The notes under the pieces were generated by a model. The model was not told where the DNA came from. It did no database searches and saw only the letters and a list, made by a program, of their open reading frames with translations. From assembly GCA_019244235.1 (NCBI GenBank), contig JAFASY010000260.1:1-42052 (forward strand): a DNA stretch of 42,052 bases. Reading direction: 5' to 3'. A program made the position numbers and the translations under genes. Below are positions 18,009-27,339 of the stretch, one piece after another (positions within the stretch are counted from its first letter, which is position 1; each line of letters opens with the position of its first letter). Origin of the DNA: Chroococcidiopsidaceae cyanobacterium CP_BM_ER_R8_30 (lineage in GTDB: Bacteria; Cyanobacteriota; Cyanobacteriia; Cyanobacteriales; Chroococcidiopsidaceae).

Positions 18009-18118
18009 ATTCGCAATTCGCCGCAATTATAATCAGCGGGAGCTTGAACCCATCGCTGATTGAAGACGTTTCCTTAGCTTCGCGTGACTGCTGGGGCTTG
18101 TACCCATCAATTGCGAAT
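18009..18118. repeat. Small inverted/direct repeat element between the hybrid kinase and rsmH
   Basis: Terminal inverted repeats ATTCGCAATT (18009-18018) and AATTGCGAAT (18109-18118) enclose two near-identical direct repeats, GCTTGAACCCATC (18042) and GCTTGTACCCATC (18096). It has the look of a short non-coding mobile or interspersed element, but no second copy was found in the window. Confidence 0.45.
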
Positions 18119-18138
18119 CGTTTGGTCACGTAGAGTAG

Positions 18139-19041
18139 TTAGTTGATCCTCATTGCGATCCTTAGCTTGGCAGAGCGGGAGCGAGGATTTTGCTCTAGTT
18201 CATCTGCTTGCGGTGTTATTGGCTTTTTGGTTATCACTTGTAATATCGGTGAGGAGCGAAGTGCGTGCTTCACCAGTCGATCTTCAAGACTATGAAAACT
18301 GATAATCCCAATTCTACCACCAGGGGTTAAAGTGCTGGGCATCCGTGCCAGGAAGGTTTCTAGGGAGGTTAACTCATCGTTAACCACAATCCGTAGGGCT
18401 TGAAAGACACGAGTGGCAGGGTGAATTCTACCATAGCGGTACTGAGAGGGGACACAACGAGCGATCACATCGGCTAATTCTGTCGTTGTCTGGAATGGAC
18501 GTTGCTCGACTATACGTCTTGCAATTCTCCGCGACAGTCTTTCCTCCCCATACTTGAAGAAGATATCTGCTAATTGTGCTTCATCCCAATGGTTTATCAC
18601 CTCAGCAGCTGTTAGCGATTGCCGCTGATCCATTCGCATGTCCAATTTAGCTGAATGGCGAAAACTGAAACCTCGTTCAGGTGTATCCAGTTGGGCAGAA
18701 TTGACACCTAAATCAGCGACTACGCCATCAAAAACCCTGTCTGGCTTATAGAGCGCAAAATTTTCTCTCACAAACTGGATGCGATCACCATAAACTGCTA
18801 ATTGCTTTCTAGCAACCATAATTGCCTGTTCGTCCCGGTCAATTGCCGTTACCCGTACATCTGGTGCCGCTGCTAAGATGAGGCGGCTGTGACCACCGCC
18901 CCCCACTGTTGCATCTAAATAATGCCCACCAGGACGAACTGCTAACCCCTCAACTAACTCCCGGCTTAACACTGGCACATGCGCAAACGTTAGCCCTTCC
19001 GTCTGGTTGGGGATCGAAGTATTAGTATCTTTAACTTTCAT
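18139..19041 (-). CDS. rsmH: 16S rRNA (cytosine-1402-N4)-methyltransferase RsmH (MraW)
   Basis: 300 aa. Methylates N4 of C1402 in the decoding centre of 16S rRNA using S-adenosylmethionine. Recognisable pieces: the N-terminal [13 protein letters not shown], the SAM motif [12 protein letters not shown], the conserved [20 protein letters not shown], a helical insertion ([20 protein letters not shown]), [18 protein letters not shown], and the C-terminal [19 protein letters not shown]. Length and motif order are normal. In many bacteria the gene heads the division/cell-wall cluster; here it stands alone, divergent from ndhH by 112 nt. Confidence 0.96.
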   Translation of the reverse strand: MKVKDTNTSIPNQTEGLTFAHVPVLSRELVEGLAVRPGGHYLDATVGGGGHSRLILAAAPDVRVTAIDRDEQAIMVARKQLAVYGDRIQFVRENFALYKPDRVFDGVVADLGVNSAQLDTPERGFSFRHSAKLDMRMDQRQSLTAAEVINHWDEAQLADIFFKYGEERLSRRIARRIVEQRPFQTTTELADVIARCVPSQYRYGRIHPATRVFQALRIVVNDELTSLETFLARMPSTLTPGGRIGIISFHSLEDRLVKHALRSSPILQVITKKPITPQADELEQNPRSRSAKLRIAMRIN

Positions 19042-19153
19042 GCTTAAATTATGACATTACACATTCTATTCCCCTTGTCCCCCCTGCCCCTTGTCCTCTT
19101 CTAGTCAGGGGTGAGATTACAATTGAAGCAATGCTACAAAACTAAAGATCGTC

Positions 19154-20338
19154 ATGGCAAGAATCGAAACCAGAACGGAGCCCATGGTCCTCAATATGGG
19201 TCCCCACCACCCTTCCATGCATGGGGTCATGCGGCTCATTGTTACCTTAGATGGCGAAGATGTCATAGATTGCGAGCCAGTGATCGGATACTTGCACCGT
19301 GGCATGGAAAAAATCGCCGAAAATCGTACCAATATTATGTTTGTCCCTTATGTTAGTCGCTGGGACTATGCAGAGGGGATGTTTAATGAAGCTGTCACCG
19401 TCAATGCCCCAGAAAAACTAGCTGACATTCCAGTCCCCAAACGTGCCAGTTATATCCGGGTCATCATGTTGGAATTGAACCGGATTGCCAATCATCTGTT
19501 ATGGCTAGGACCGTTTATGGCTGACGTTGGCGCTCAGACCCCCTTTTTCTACATCTTCCGCGAACGCGAGATGATTTATGATTTGTGGGAAGCTGCCTCG
19601 GGCTATCGCATGGTCAATAATAACTACTTCCGAATCGGGGGAGTAGCAGTAGATTTGCCCTATGGTTGGGTAGACAAATGTTCTGATTTTTGTGATTATT
19701 TCTTACCTAAGGTCGACGAGTACGAGCGCCTGATTACAAACAATCCCATCTTCCGACGACGGGTTGAAGGCGTTGGCACCATCAGCCGTGAGGAAGCCAT
19801 CAACTGGGGGCTCTCTGGTCCCATGTTACGTGCCTCTGGGGTGAAGTGGGATCTCAGGAAGGTAGACCATTACGAGTGCTATGACGACTTCGACTGGGAA
19901 GTACACTGGGAAACTGCTGGAGATTGCTTTGCTCGATATATAGTGCGAATTCGGGAGATGCGCGAATCTGTCAAGATCATCCGCCAAGCAATCGAGGGAC
20001 TTCCTGGTGGTCCTTATGAGAACCTAGAAGCCAAGCGTCTGGCAGCAGGTCCGAAATCTGAGTGGAGTGGGTTTGACTACCAGTACATTAGCAAGAAGGT
20101 TGCTCCTACCTTTAAAATTCCTAAAGGTGAACACTACGTTAGAGTTGAAAGCGGCAAAGGTGAACTGGGCATTTATCTGATCGGAGATGATAACGTTTTT
20201 CCCTGGCGCTGGAAGATTCGTGCAGCCGACTTTAACAACGTCCAGGTCTTACCTCAGTTGTTACGGGGCGTGAAAGTTGCCGATATTGTAACTATCTTGG
20301 GTAGTATTGACATTATCATGGGGTCGGTTGATCGCTAG
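19154..20338 (+). CDS. ndhH: NAD(P)H-quinone oxidoreductase subunit H (NdhH)
   Basis: 394 aa peripheral-arm subunit of the thylakoid NDH-1 complex (49-kDa/NuoD homologue), lining the quinone-binding site, used in respiration, cyclic electron flow and CO2 uptake. The N-terminal [42 protein letters not shown] and the C-terminal [14 protein letters not shown], with [14 protein letters not shown] at the end, match the family closely and length is standard. Its last 32 nt overlap the following methyltransferase gene, so the two are probably translationally coupled. Arg27 (HGVMR) corresponds to NDUFS2 Arg85, the residue that the mitochondrial homologue of that methyltransferase modifies. Confidence 0.97.
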   Translation: MARIETRTEPMVLNMGPHHPSMHGVMRLIVTLDGEDVIDCEPVIGYLHRGMEKIAENRTNIMFVPYVSRWDYAEGMFNEAVTVNAPEKLADIPVPKRASYIRVIMLELNRIANHLLWLGPFMADVGAQTPFFYIFREREMIYDLWEAASGYRMVNNNYFRIGGVAVDLPYGWVDKCSDFCDYFLPKVDEYERLITNNPIFRRRVEGVGTISREEAINWGLSGPMLRASGVKWDLRKVDHYECYDDFDWEVHWETAGDCFARYIVRIREMRESVKIIRQAIEGLPGGPYENLEAKRLAAGPKSEWSGFDYQYISKKVAPTFKIPKGEHYVRVESGKGELGIYLIGDDNVFPWRWKIRAADFNNVQVLPQLLRGVKVADIVTILGSIDIIMGSVDR

Positions 20339-21566
20339 TCACTCTCTTGCAGATGATTCTAATCCGGCACTATGTGGGGTGCTAGCTTGTCGTATTGCCG
20401 AGAGCCCTAATCAGCGCCTCACCTTTGCCGAGTATATGGATCTGGTACTGTATGAGCCTGAACACGGCTACTACGCTACCAGGGCTATCGATATTGGACC
20501 ACAAGGGGACTTTTTTACCTCCCCTCACCTTGGGGCAGACTTCGGTGAACTGTTGGCAGAGCAATTTCTCCAGATGTGGGAGATTCTAGACCAACCGACG
20601 CCCTTTACATTATTAGAACTAGGAGCTGGTCAAGGGCTTCTAGCAGCTGACATTCTGAGATATTTATACCGCCACCACTCAGATTTCTACGCAGCACTAG
20701 ACTACATGATTGTGGAACGGTCAGATGCTTTAAGGCATGAGCAGCAGCGGCTGTGGAGGAGAGAGCAGGGGGAGCAGGGGAGGCTGGGGAAGCTGGGGGA
20801 GAAAGAGAAAATCAAATGGGCAACGTTGGAGGAGATCCCGGTTGGCTCGATTGTTGGTTGCTGTTTTTCTAATGAGCTGGTGGACGCGCTGCCAGTCCAT
20901 CAGATTATTATCGACCAGGGAAAGCTGCGAGAAGTTTATGTCACGACGGGTTTGGTTGAGGTTATCGACAAACTCTCTACCCAATGGCTGGCAGAGTACT
21001 TTGATTTAGTTGGAATAGAGCTGCCCTCTAGGGCGTACCCTTCTGGCTACCGTAGCGAAGTTAACTTGGCAGCATTGGACTGGCTGAAAGCAGTTGGAGA
21101 GCGGCTACAGCGCGGGTATCTGCTAACTATTGATTATGGCTATCCGTCTGCTCGTTACTACAGCCCTGCTAGGCTACGCGGAACACTACAGTGCTACTAC
21201 CGCCATCAACATCATGACAACCCCTATATAAATATTGGGCGGCAAGATATTACCGCTCATGTAGACTTCACTGCCCTGGAGCTATGGGGTGAGCTGTGTG
21301 GGTTGCATAAGATCGGTTTTACACAGCAAGGGCTATTTCTGATGGCATTAGGACTGGGTGAACGCCTTGCCGCACTCTCTACTGGTGATGCAGTAAGTTC
21401 AAAACAAGGTCTCTCGTTCTTGCTGCGACAGCGTGAAGCGCTGCATCAGTTAATGAATCCTATGGGGCTGGGCGGCTTTGGTGTCCTAGTTCAGTGCCGA
21501 GGACTGACAGAGGCAGAGATAGCATACCCCCTTAAAGGTTTGAGTTTTCCAGGTAGCGGTAGGTAG
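20307..21566 (+). CDS. MidA/NDUFAF7-family SAM-dependent methyltransferase (DUF185)
   Basis: 419 aa if it starts at TTG 20307, inside ndhH; other in-frame candidates are TTG 20325 and GTG 20379, and no ATG precedes the domain. The family pattern is clear: [40 protein letters not shown], the SAM-binding [42 protein letters not shown] and [13 protein letters not shown]. In mitochondria NDUFAF7 symmetrically dimethylates Arg85 of NDUFS2, the NdhH homologue, and is needed for complex I assembly (established knowledge). The overlap with ndhH suggests the same enzyme-substrate relation here (inference). Residues ~150-168 ([15 protein letters not shown]) come from the G-rich repeat and sit between conserved blocks. 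Confidence 0.9.
   Translation: MTLSWGRLIASHSLADDSNPALCGVLACRIAESPNQRLTFAEYMDLVLYEPEHGYYATRAIDIGPQGDFFTSPHLGADFGELLAEQFLQMWEILDQPTPFTLLELGAGQGLLAADILRYLYRHHSDFYAALDYMIVERSDALRHEQQRLWRREQGEQGRLGKLGEKEKIKWATLEEIPVGSIVGCCFSNELVDALPVHQIIIDQGKLREVYVTTGLVEVIDKLSTQWLAEYFDLVGIELPSRAYPSGYRSEVNLAALDWLKAVGERLQRGYLLTIDYGYPSARYYSPARLRGTLQCYYRHQHHDNPYINIGRQDITAHVDFTALELWGELCGLHKIGFTQQGLFLMALGLGERLAALSTGDAVSSKQGLSFLLRQREALHQLMNPMGLGGFGVLVQCRGLTEAEIAYPLKGLSFPGSGR
20755..20810 (+). repeat. G-rich repeat inside the MidA-family gene
   Basis: AGGAGAGAGCAGGGGGAGCA and following GGGGAGG/CTGGGGA units, the same family as at 2998, 30539, 30744 (inverted) and 34863. It is read in frame as a Gly/Glu/Leu/Lys insert, presumably in a surface loop. 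Confidence 0.75.
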
Positions 21567-21649
21567 GCAACTTACTCAGTATCTCTCGGCTCCCCAACCT
21601 AATCAAAGATTGTTAAAGTTGGAACAAGACATTAGGTAAGGTGATAGTA

Positions 21650-21745
21650 ATGACCCCACATGACCTTTTGATGCTGATACTGCTGCTTGTCCCTGGGCTC
21701 TTGCTCTCAATTGTCATCATGGCAACATTTGCGGCTGGTGGCTAA
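21650..21745 (+). CDS. 31-residue single-span membrane peptide, unknown
   Basis: ATG at 21650 with AGGTAAGGTGATA just upstream; it reads MTPHDLLMLILLLVPGLLLS, then IVIMATFAAGG, and stops at TAA. It is one transmembrane helix with almost no soluble part, the size class of the small NDH-1, cytochrome b6f and photosystem subunits. I do not recognise it as a named one. It follows ndhH and the MidA-type gene on the same strand (83 nt after the latter), which makes a small NDH-1 subunit or assembly peptide possible but unproven. Its stop overlaps the stop of the convergent DUF1643 gene within the bases CTAA. Confidence 0.6.
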   Translation: MTPHDLLMLILLLVPGLLLSIVIMATFAAGG

Positions 21746-22254
21746 TTGTTCGAGAACGGGGCGTGGGAGAACGCAATTCTAGCGGCGTCTCTTTTAAGGT
21801 AGAGTGGGTGACGCGGGTGACCAGATTGCGTCATTCCTAGGCAGTAGACCCCTTGGTGATCGCTCAGTAGACGGCTAACTGTCTGACATCGTTGTAGATA
21901 GTGTCCATAATTTCCCCAAGCGACAACAATTTCCGGCGCTTGTTGACTCATGTCCAATATGTAACGGTCATTTTCAGAACCAATTGGGTCTGGGGTGAGA
22001 CGGAGTTGAGATGGTTGGGTTGCTCTGTAGCCAAACAAATTTACTACCTCAATTGCGCCGTAGCCCCAGGACTGGGCAAAGTTTATACAGCGGCGAATAG
22101 TGGCATCATCGCTCGTAGCGTCAGCAGTACTAGGATTAAGCATCACAAAGCCGATGCGAGGAGCAATTGCATTCCACTCTCGCTCTAAGGTGTAGCGATA
22201 AAGTCCGCTAGGAGCAATAGTCGCCCTCATCCTGCTGTAGATTAGACTACGCAT
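21742..22254 (-). CDS. DUF1643 domain protein
   Basis: 170 aa. The family pattern is plain: SGLYRYTLEREWN, IGFVMLNPSTADATSDDATI, RRCINFAQSWGYGAIEVVNL, a central IVVAWGNYG, and a C-terminal CLGMTQSGHPRHPLYL. DUF1643 proteins are widespread and of undetermined biochemical function; the conserved NPSTAD and GHPRHP motifs look like an active or binding site. The start could also be Met9 (22230), nearer the usual beginning of the domain. No operon partner. Confidence 0.85.
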   Translation of the reverse strand: MRSLIYSRMRATIAPSGLYRYTLEREWNAIAPRIGFVMLNPSTADATSDDATIRRCINFAQSWGYGAIEVVNLFGYRATQPSQLRLTPDPIGSENDRYILDMSQQAPEIVVAWGNYGHYLQRCQTVSRLLSDHQGVYCLGMTQSGHPRHPLYLKRDAARIAFSHAPFSNN

Positions 22255-22513
22255 TGTGTTAACGAAATATCAATGGCAATGTGTTAATTGAACGCGATCA
22301 GTTAAAAAAGCCAGAATATCCAGTAGAATCGGCTATTGTAAGCAATAAGTTGTTACTCTCTATCTTGGAGTCGATGAAGCAGGACTTGAGATTAACTATG
22401 GTTGAACAGTAGCCAAAACCGTTCTCTATTACTGACTGGCGGTGCGAAGCGCCAGGGTATCGCCAAGTTAACAGTCCTAGGTTGTCATTCTTAAAATAAC
22501 AACAGCAGAAACT

Positions 22514-22957
22514 ATGGAATCCCAAATGCAACAACCACCAGAATACACCGGTACTACTTCCCCTGAGGCAATAAAGCCATCGGACTCAGCGCCCATAGCA
22601 AAGCTACCGCCTGCATCGCAATCCAATCAGCAATGGGAGCGGATTGGCGAACAAGTCTCTGTTTTTCTGGCACAACTGCCTGATTACATCTTCCAGTTTT
22701 ATAACAAGTATAGACAGCCCCTGACCAGCATTGCTCTCATCATCGCCGCATTTATCGCAGTCAGGGTCGTCTTGGCAGTGCTAGATGCTCTAGATGACAT
22801 TCCATTGCTCTCACCGACTTTCCAGTTGATTGGCATTGGTTACTCTGTTTGGTTCATCAGCCGCTATTTATTGAAAGCTTCAACCCGCAAAGAGTTAGCC
22901 GAGGAGTTTGAAGCATACAAGCAACAGGTTGTTGGTAGTCAAAGACTTCCAGAATAG
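22514..22957 (+). CDS. CAAD-domain thylakoid membrane protein (CurT/CURT1-like)
   Basis: 147 aa. A Pro/Ser-rich N-terminus (~1-45) is followed by an amphipathic stretch (VSVFLAQLPDYIFQFYNKYR), two transmembrane helices (PLTSIALIIAAFIAVRVVLA and LLSPTFQLIGIGYSVWFISR) separated by DALDDIP, and a C-terminal amphipathic helix (STRKELAEEFEAYKQQV). This is the CAAD fold, found free in CurT/CURT1, which bends thylakoid membranes, or appended to some cyanobacterial aminoacyl-tRNA synthetases (family knowledge). The ValRS encoded at 27340 in this window carries no such appendage. Which of several CAAD paralogues this is cannot be told. Confidence 0.88.
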   Translation: MESQMQQPPEYTGTTSPEAIKPSDSAPIAKLPPASQSNQQWERIGEQVSVFLAQLPDYIFQFYNKYRQPLTSIALIIAAFIAVRVVLAVLDALDDIPLLSPTFQLIGIGYSVWFISRYLLKASTRKELAEEFEAYKQQVVGSQRLPE

Positions 22958-22984
22958 AAGAGCAGAGGGCTCCCCTGCCCTCTT
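22955..22984. terminator. Bidirectional hairpin between CAAD and hom genes
   Basis: GAAGA...GGGC pairs with GCCCTCTTC with a small left-side bulge and a short loop. It fills the space between the convergent stop codons and shows the same AGAAGAG(C)...GGG/CCC...CTCTTC design as the hairpins at 8237 and 11496. Confidence 0.65.
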
Positions 22985-24294
22985 CAGAGTACCCTCAGCA
23001 CGCTAGGAATGCTATCTACTGCTTCTAGGGTGCTAATTTCGTTGAGGGAAGAGCGGAAGTCGCCCTCACGTACATCATGAGTAACGACAACAATCTCTGC
23101 TAAATCTCCTTGGATACCAGTTTGTACAACAGATTCTAGACTGACGCCATGGCTACCAAAGCAGGTTCCCAACTTGCCGATGACGCCGGGATGATCTTGA
23201 GTGAGGAAGCGGGCGTAAAATCGAGTTACCAGATCTGCCATGGGGGCAACTCTACAGTAGTCTTGGTGAGAGCAGGTTAGAAGTGGATGGGCAGTAACAT
23301 TTGTTGCCGAAGCCTGGGCACGAGTTTTTAAGTCAGCAACAATGTTTAAAATATCCGAAACAACTGCACTAGCAGTTGCACCAGCACCAGCACCGGGACC
23401 AAAGAACATCACCTGTCCAATTGGTTCCCCCTCAATGAGAATGGCATTGTAGACACCATTAACGCTAGCCAAGGGATGCGATTGAGGCACCAGGGTGGGA
23501 TGAACCCTTACCTGTAGTTGATTGCTTGGATATGTTTGTTCTTGTCTGGCAATTGCCAATAATTTAATGACAAAGTTGAGCTTGCGGGCATAAGCAATAT
23601 CTGCCTGACTCACCTGGCGAATCCCCTCACGGTAGACTTCTGGCAATTTGATCCGTCCGCCAAAGGCTAATGATGCTAATATGGCAATCTTATCAGCTGC
23701 GTCTAAGCCGTCTACATCAGCGGTTGGATCTGCTTCCGCATAACCCAGGCGTTGAGCATCTGCTAAAACATCGTTAAAAGCCCTATCAGCAGCGTGCATT
23801 GCTGTGAGGATAAAGTTAGTGGTGCCATTAACGATACCAGTAACAGCCTGAATGCGGTTGACACCTAAGGATTGCTTCAAGGGTTGAATAACTGGAATAC
23901 CACCGCCTACAGCAGCTTCCAGCAAAACGTAGACCCTTGCTTGGTTTGCAGCAGTAAAGATTTCGTCACCATAGAGAGCAATGACAGCTTTGTTAGCAGT
24001 AACAATGTGCTTACCGTGGTTAATAGCTTTTAGGATGAGCGAACGCGCTGGTTCAAGTCCCCCCAAAACTTCTACCACAATATCAACCTCTGGATCAGAG
24101 ACAATCGCCTCTAAGTCAGTTGTCAAAACTTGCAATGGGAGGGAGACAGCGCGGGTTTTGTTGAGTGATCGCACTCCCACCCGACGGATTACCAACTCCT
24201 GTAACAACGGGTGACGTCCACTCTTGTCGAGCAATAGTTGAACTGCTCCTGTACCCACAGTCCCTAACCCCAGCAAACCGATATTGAAAGCCAC
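22984..24294 (-). CDS. hom: Homoserine dehydrogenase
   Basis: 436 aa. Reduces aspartate-semialdehyde to homoserine, in the aspartate pathway to Thr and Met. NAD(P)-binding GLLGLGTVGTGAVQLL at the N-terminus, VEVLGGLEPARSLILKAINH, ANKAVIALYG, EAAVGGGIPVIQPL, the family signature GYAEADPTADVDGLDAADK, and a C-terminal ACT domain (~residues 355-436, FYARFLTQDHPGVIGKLGTC), normally the site of feedback control. I chose GTG 24294 (VAFNIGLLG), with GGAGG four nt upstream; the longer frame from 24360 reads into a low-complexity pyrimidine-rich leader and adds a non-homologous N-terminus. Confidence 0.95.
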   Translation of the reverse strand: MAFNIGLLGLGTVGTGAVQLLLDKSGRHPLLQELVIRRVGVRSLNKTRAVSLPLQVLTTDLEAIVSDPEVDIVVEVLGGLEPARSLILKAINHGKHIVTANKAVIALYGDEIFTAANQARVYVLLEAAVGGGIPVIQPLKQSLGVNRIQAVTGIVNGTTNFILTAMHAADRAFNDVLADAQRLGYAEADPTADVDGLDAADKIAILASLAFGGRIKLPEVYREGIRQVSQADIAYARKLNFVIKLLAIARQEQTYPSNQLQVRVHPTLVPQSHPLASVNGVYNAILIEGEPIGQVMFFGPGAGAGATASAVVSDILNIVADLKTRAQASATNVTAHPLLTCSHQDYCRVAPMADLVTRFYARFLTQDHPGVIGKLGTCFGSHGVSLESVVQTGIQGDLAEIVVVTHDVREGDFRSSLNEISTLEAVDSIPSVLRVL

Positions 24295-24334
24295 AAACCC
24301 TCCATGTGAGGAACAGAGGGGAGTAAGGAAGAGA

Positions 24335-24380
24335 GGGAGTAGGGGAATTAGAGCTTCCAACCTTCTCTATCCCTACTCCC
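24335..24380 (-). terminator. Inverted repeat between petH and hom
   Basis: GGGAGTAGGG (24335-24344) and CCCTACTCCC (24371-24380) are perfect complements around a 26-nt loop, downstream of the petH stop and upstream of the hom start on the same strand. Probably ends petH transcripts; no T-run. Confidence 0.5.
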
Positions 24381-24431
24381 CACTCCCTTTATACCCGAAG
24401 TTTCGCGCTTCTTGTCTTCCTTTGCTACTCC

Positions 24432-26228
<1,797 letters not shown>

Positions 26229-27233
26229 ATGAGCAGTAAGCCGGACCGCGTGGTTCTAATTGGCGTTGCCGGAGATTCCGGATGTGGTAAATCTACTTTT
26301 TTGCGTCGGTTGTCCGACTTGTTTGGAGAGGAATTAATCACCGTCATTTGTCTAGATGACTACCACAGTTTGGACCGCAAACAGCGCAAAGAAACAGGGA
26401 TAACTGCACTTAACCCCAAAGCCAACAACTTTGACCTGATGTATGAGCAAATCAAAGCGCTCAAGAGCGGTCAGGCAATCGATAAGCCAATTTACAACCA
26501 CGAAACCGGCATGATTGACCCGCCAGAGCGGATAGAGCCGAATCACATTATTGTTATAGAAGGGCTGCATCCTTTATATGACGAGCGGGTGCGATCGCTC
26601 TTAGACTTCAGTGTCTATCTCGACATTAGCGACGAAGTTAAGATTGCTTGGAAAATTCAGCGAGATATGGCAGAGCGGGGTCACCGCTACGAAGACGTGC
26701 TAGCAGCAATCAATTCGCGTCGCCCTGACTTCAATGCTTACATCGATCCACAGAAGGAATTTGCTGACATCGTTATTCAGGTGTTACCTACGCAGCTAAT
26801 TAAAGAGGACAAGGAGCGTAGAGTGCTGCGAGTCCGGATGCTCCAGAAGGAGGACAAGGAAGGGTTAGAGCCAGTTTACCTATTCGATGAAGGTTCAACC
26901 ATTCATTGGACGCCCTGTGGGCGCAAGCTAACCTGTTCCTACCCTGGGATGCAAATGTTCTATGGAGCAGATGTGTACTACGGTCGTTATGTATCCGTCC
27001 TAGAAGTGGATGGTCAGTTCGATAACCTAGAGGAAGTGATTTACATCGAGACGCATTTGAGTAAGACCTCTACCAAGTACCAGGGTGAGATGACGCATTT
27101 GTTGCTCCAACATCGAGAGTATCCGGGTTCTAATAATGGGACTGGGCTGTTCCAGGTGCTGACGGGGCTAAAGATGCGGGAAACTTATGAGCGGCTGACG
27201 GCTAAAGAGGCAAAGATTGCGGCTAGGGTGTAG
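26229..27233 (+). CDS. prk: Phosphoribulokinase
   Basis: 334 aa. Makes ribulose-1,5-bisphosphate from ribulose-5-phosphate and ATP, in the Calvin-Benson cycle. P-loop GDSGCGKST at 15-23, the substrate-binding ICLDDYHSLDRK, PIYNHETG, IVIEGLHPLYDERVRSLLD and the C-terminal WTPCGRKLTCSYPG. Cys19 and Cys41 are at the positions of the thioredoxin/CP12-regulated pair of cyanobacterial PRK, and the two C-terminal cysteines of the second regulatory pair are also present. ATG 26229 has AGAGGATACCT before it. Divergent from petH, so reductant supply and CO2 acceptor regeneration share a control region. Confidence 0.97.
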   Translation: MSSKPDRVVLIGVAGDSGCGKSTFLRRLSDLFGEELITVICLDDYHSLDRKQRKETGITALNPKANNFDLMYEQIKALKSGQAIDKPIYNHETGMIDPPERIEPNHIIVIEGLHPLYDERVRSLLDFSVYLDISDEVKIAWKIQRDMAERGHRYEDVLAAINSRRPDFNAYIDPQKEFADIVIQVLPTQLIKEDKERRVLRVRMLQKEDKEGLEPVYLFDEGSTIHWTPCGRKLTCSYPGMQMFYGADVYYGRYVSVLEVDGQFDNLEEVIYIETHLSKTSTKYQGEMTHLLLQHREYPGSNNGTGLFQVLTGLKMRETYERLTAKEAKIAARV

Positions 27234-27256
27234 AGCGAGTTTTTGTGAGTTTTTGG

Positions 27257-27281
27257 GGGCGCGTTAGGCGTCCTTTTTTTT
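27257..27281 (+). terminator. Intrinsic terminator after prk
   Basis: GGGCGC (27257-27262) pairs with GCGTCC (27268-27273; one G-T pair), followed by eight T. It lies 24 nt beyond the prk stop. Confidence 0.8.
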
Positions 27282-27339
27282 GCCCCCTAGCCATGTGGCA
27301 AAATCGTAAATAACTCTGTCTTCAAATAGTTTTCCCTCC

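Noticed and set aside
24295-24360. N-terminal extension of homoserine dehydrogenase
   Set aside because: It is hydrophobic low-complexity sequence from a pyrimidine-rich tract; GTG 24294 has GGAGG and starts the NAD-binding fold.
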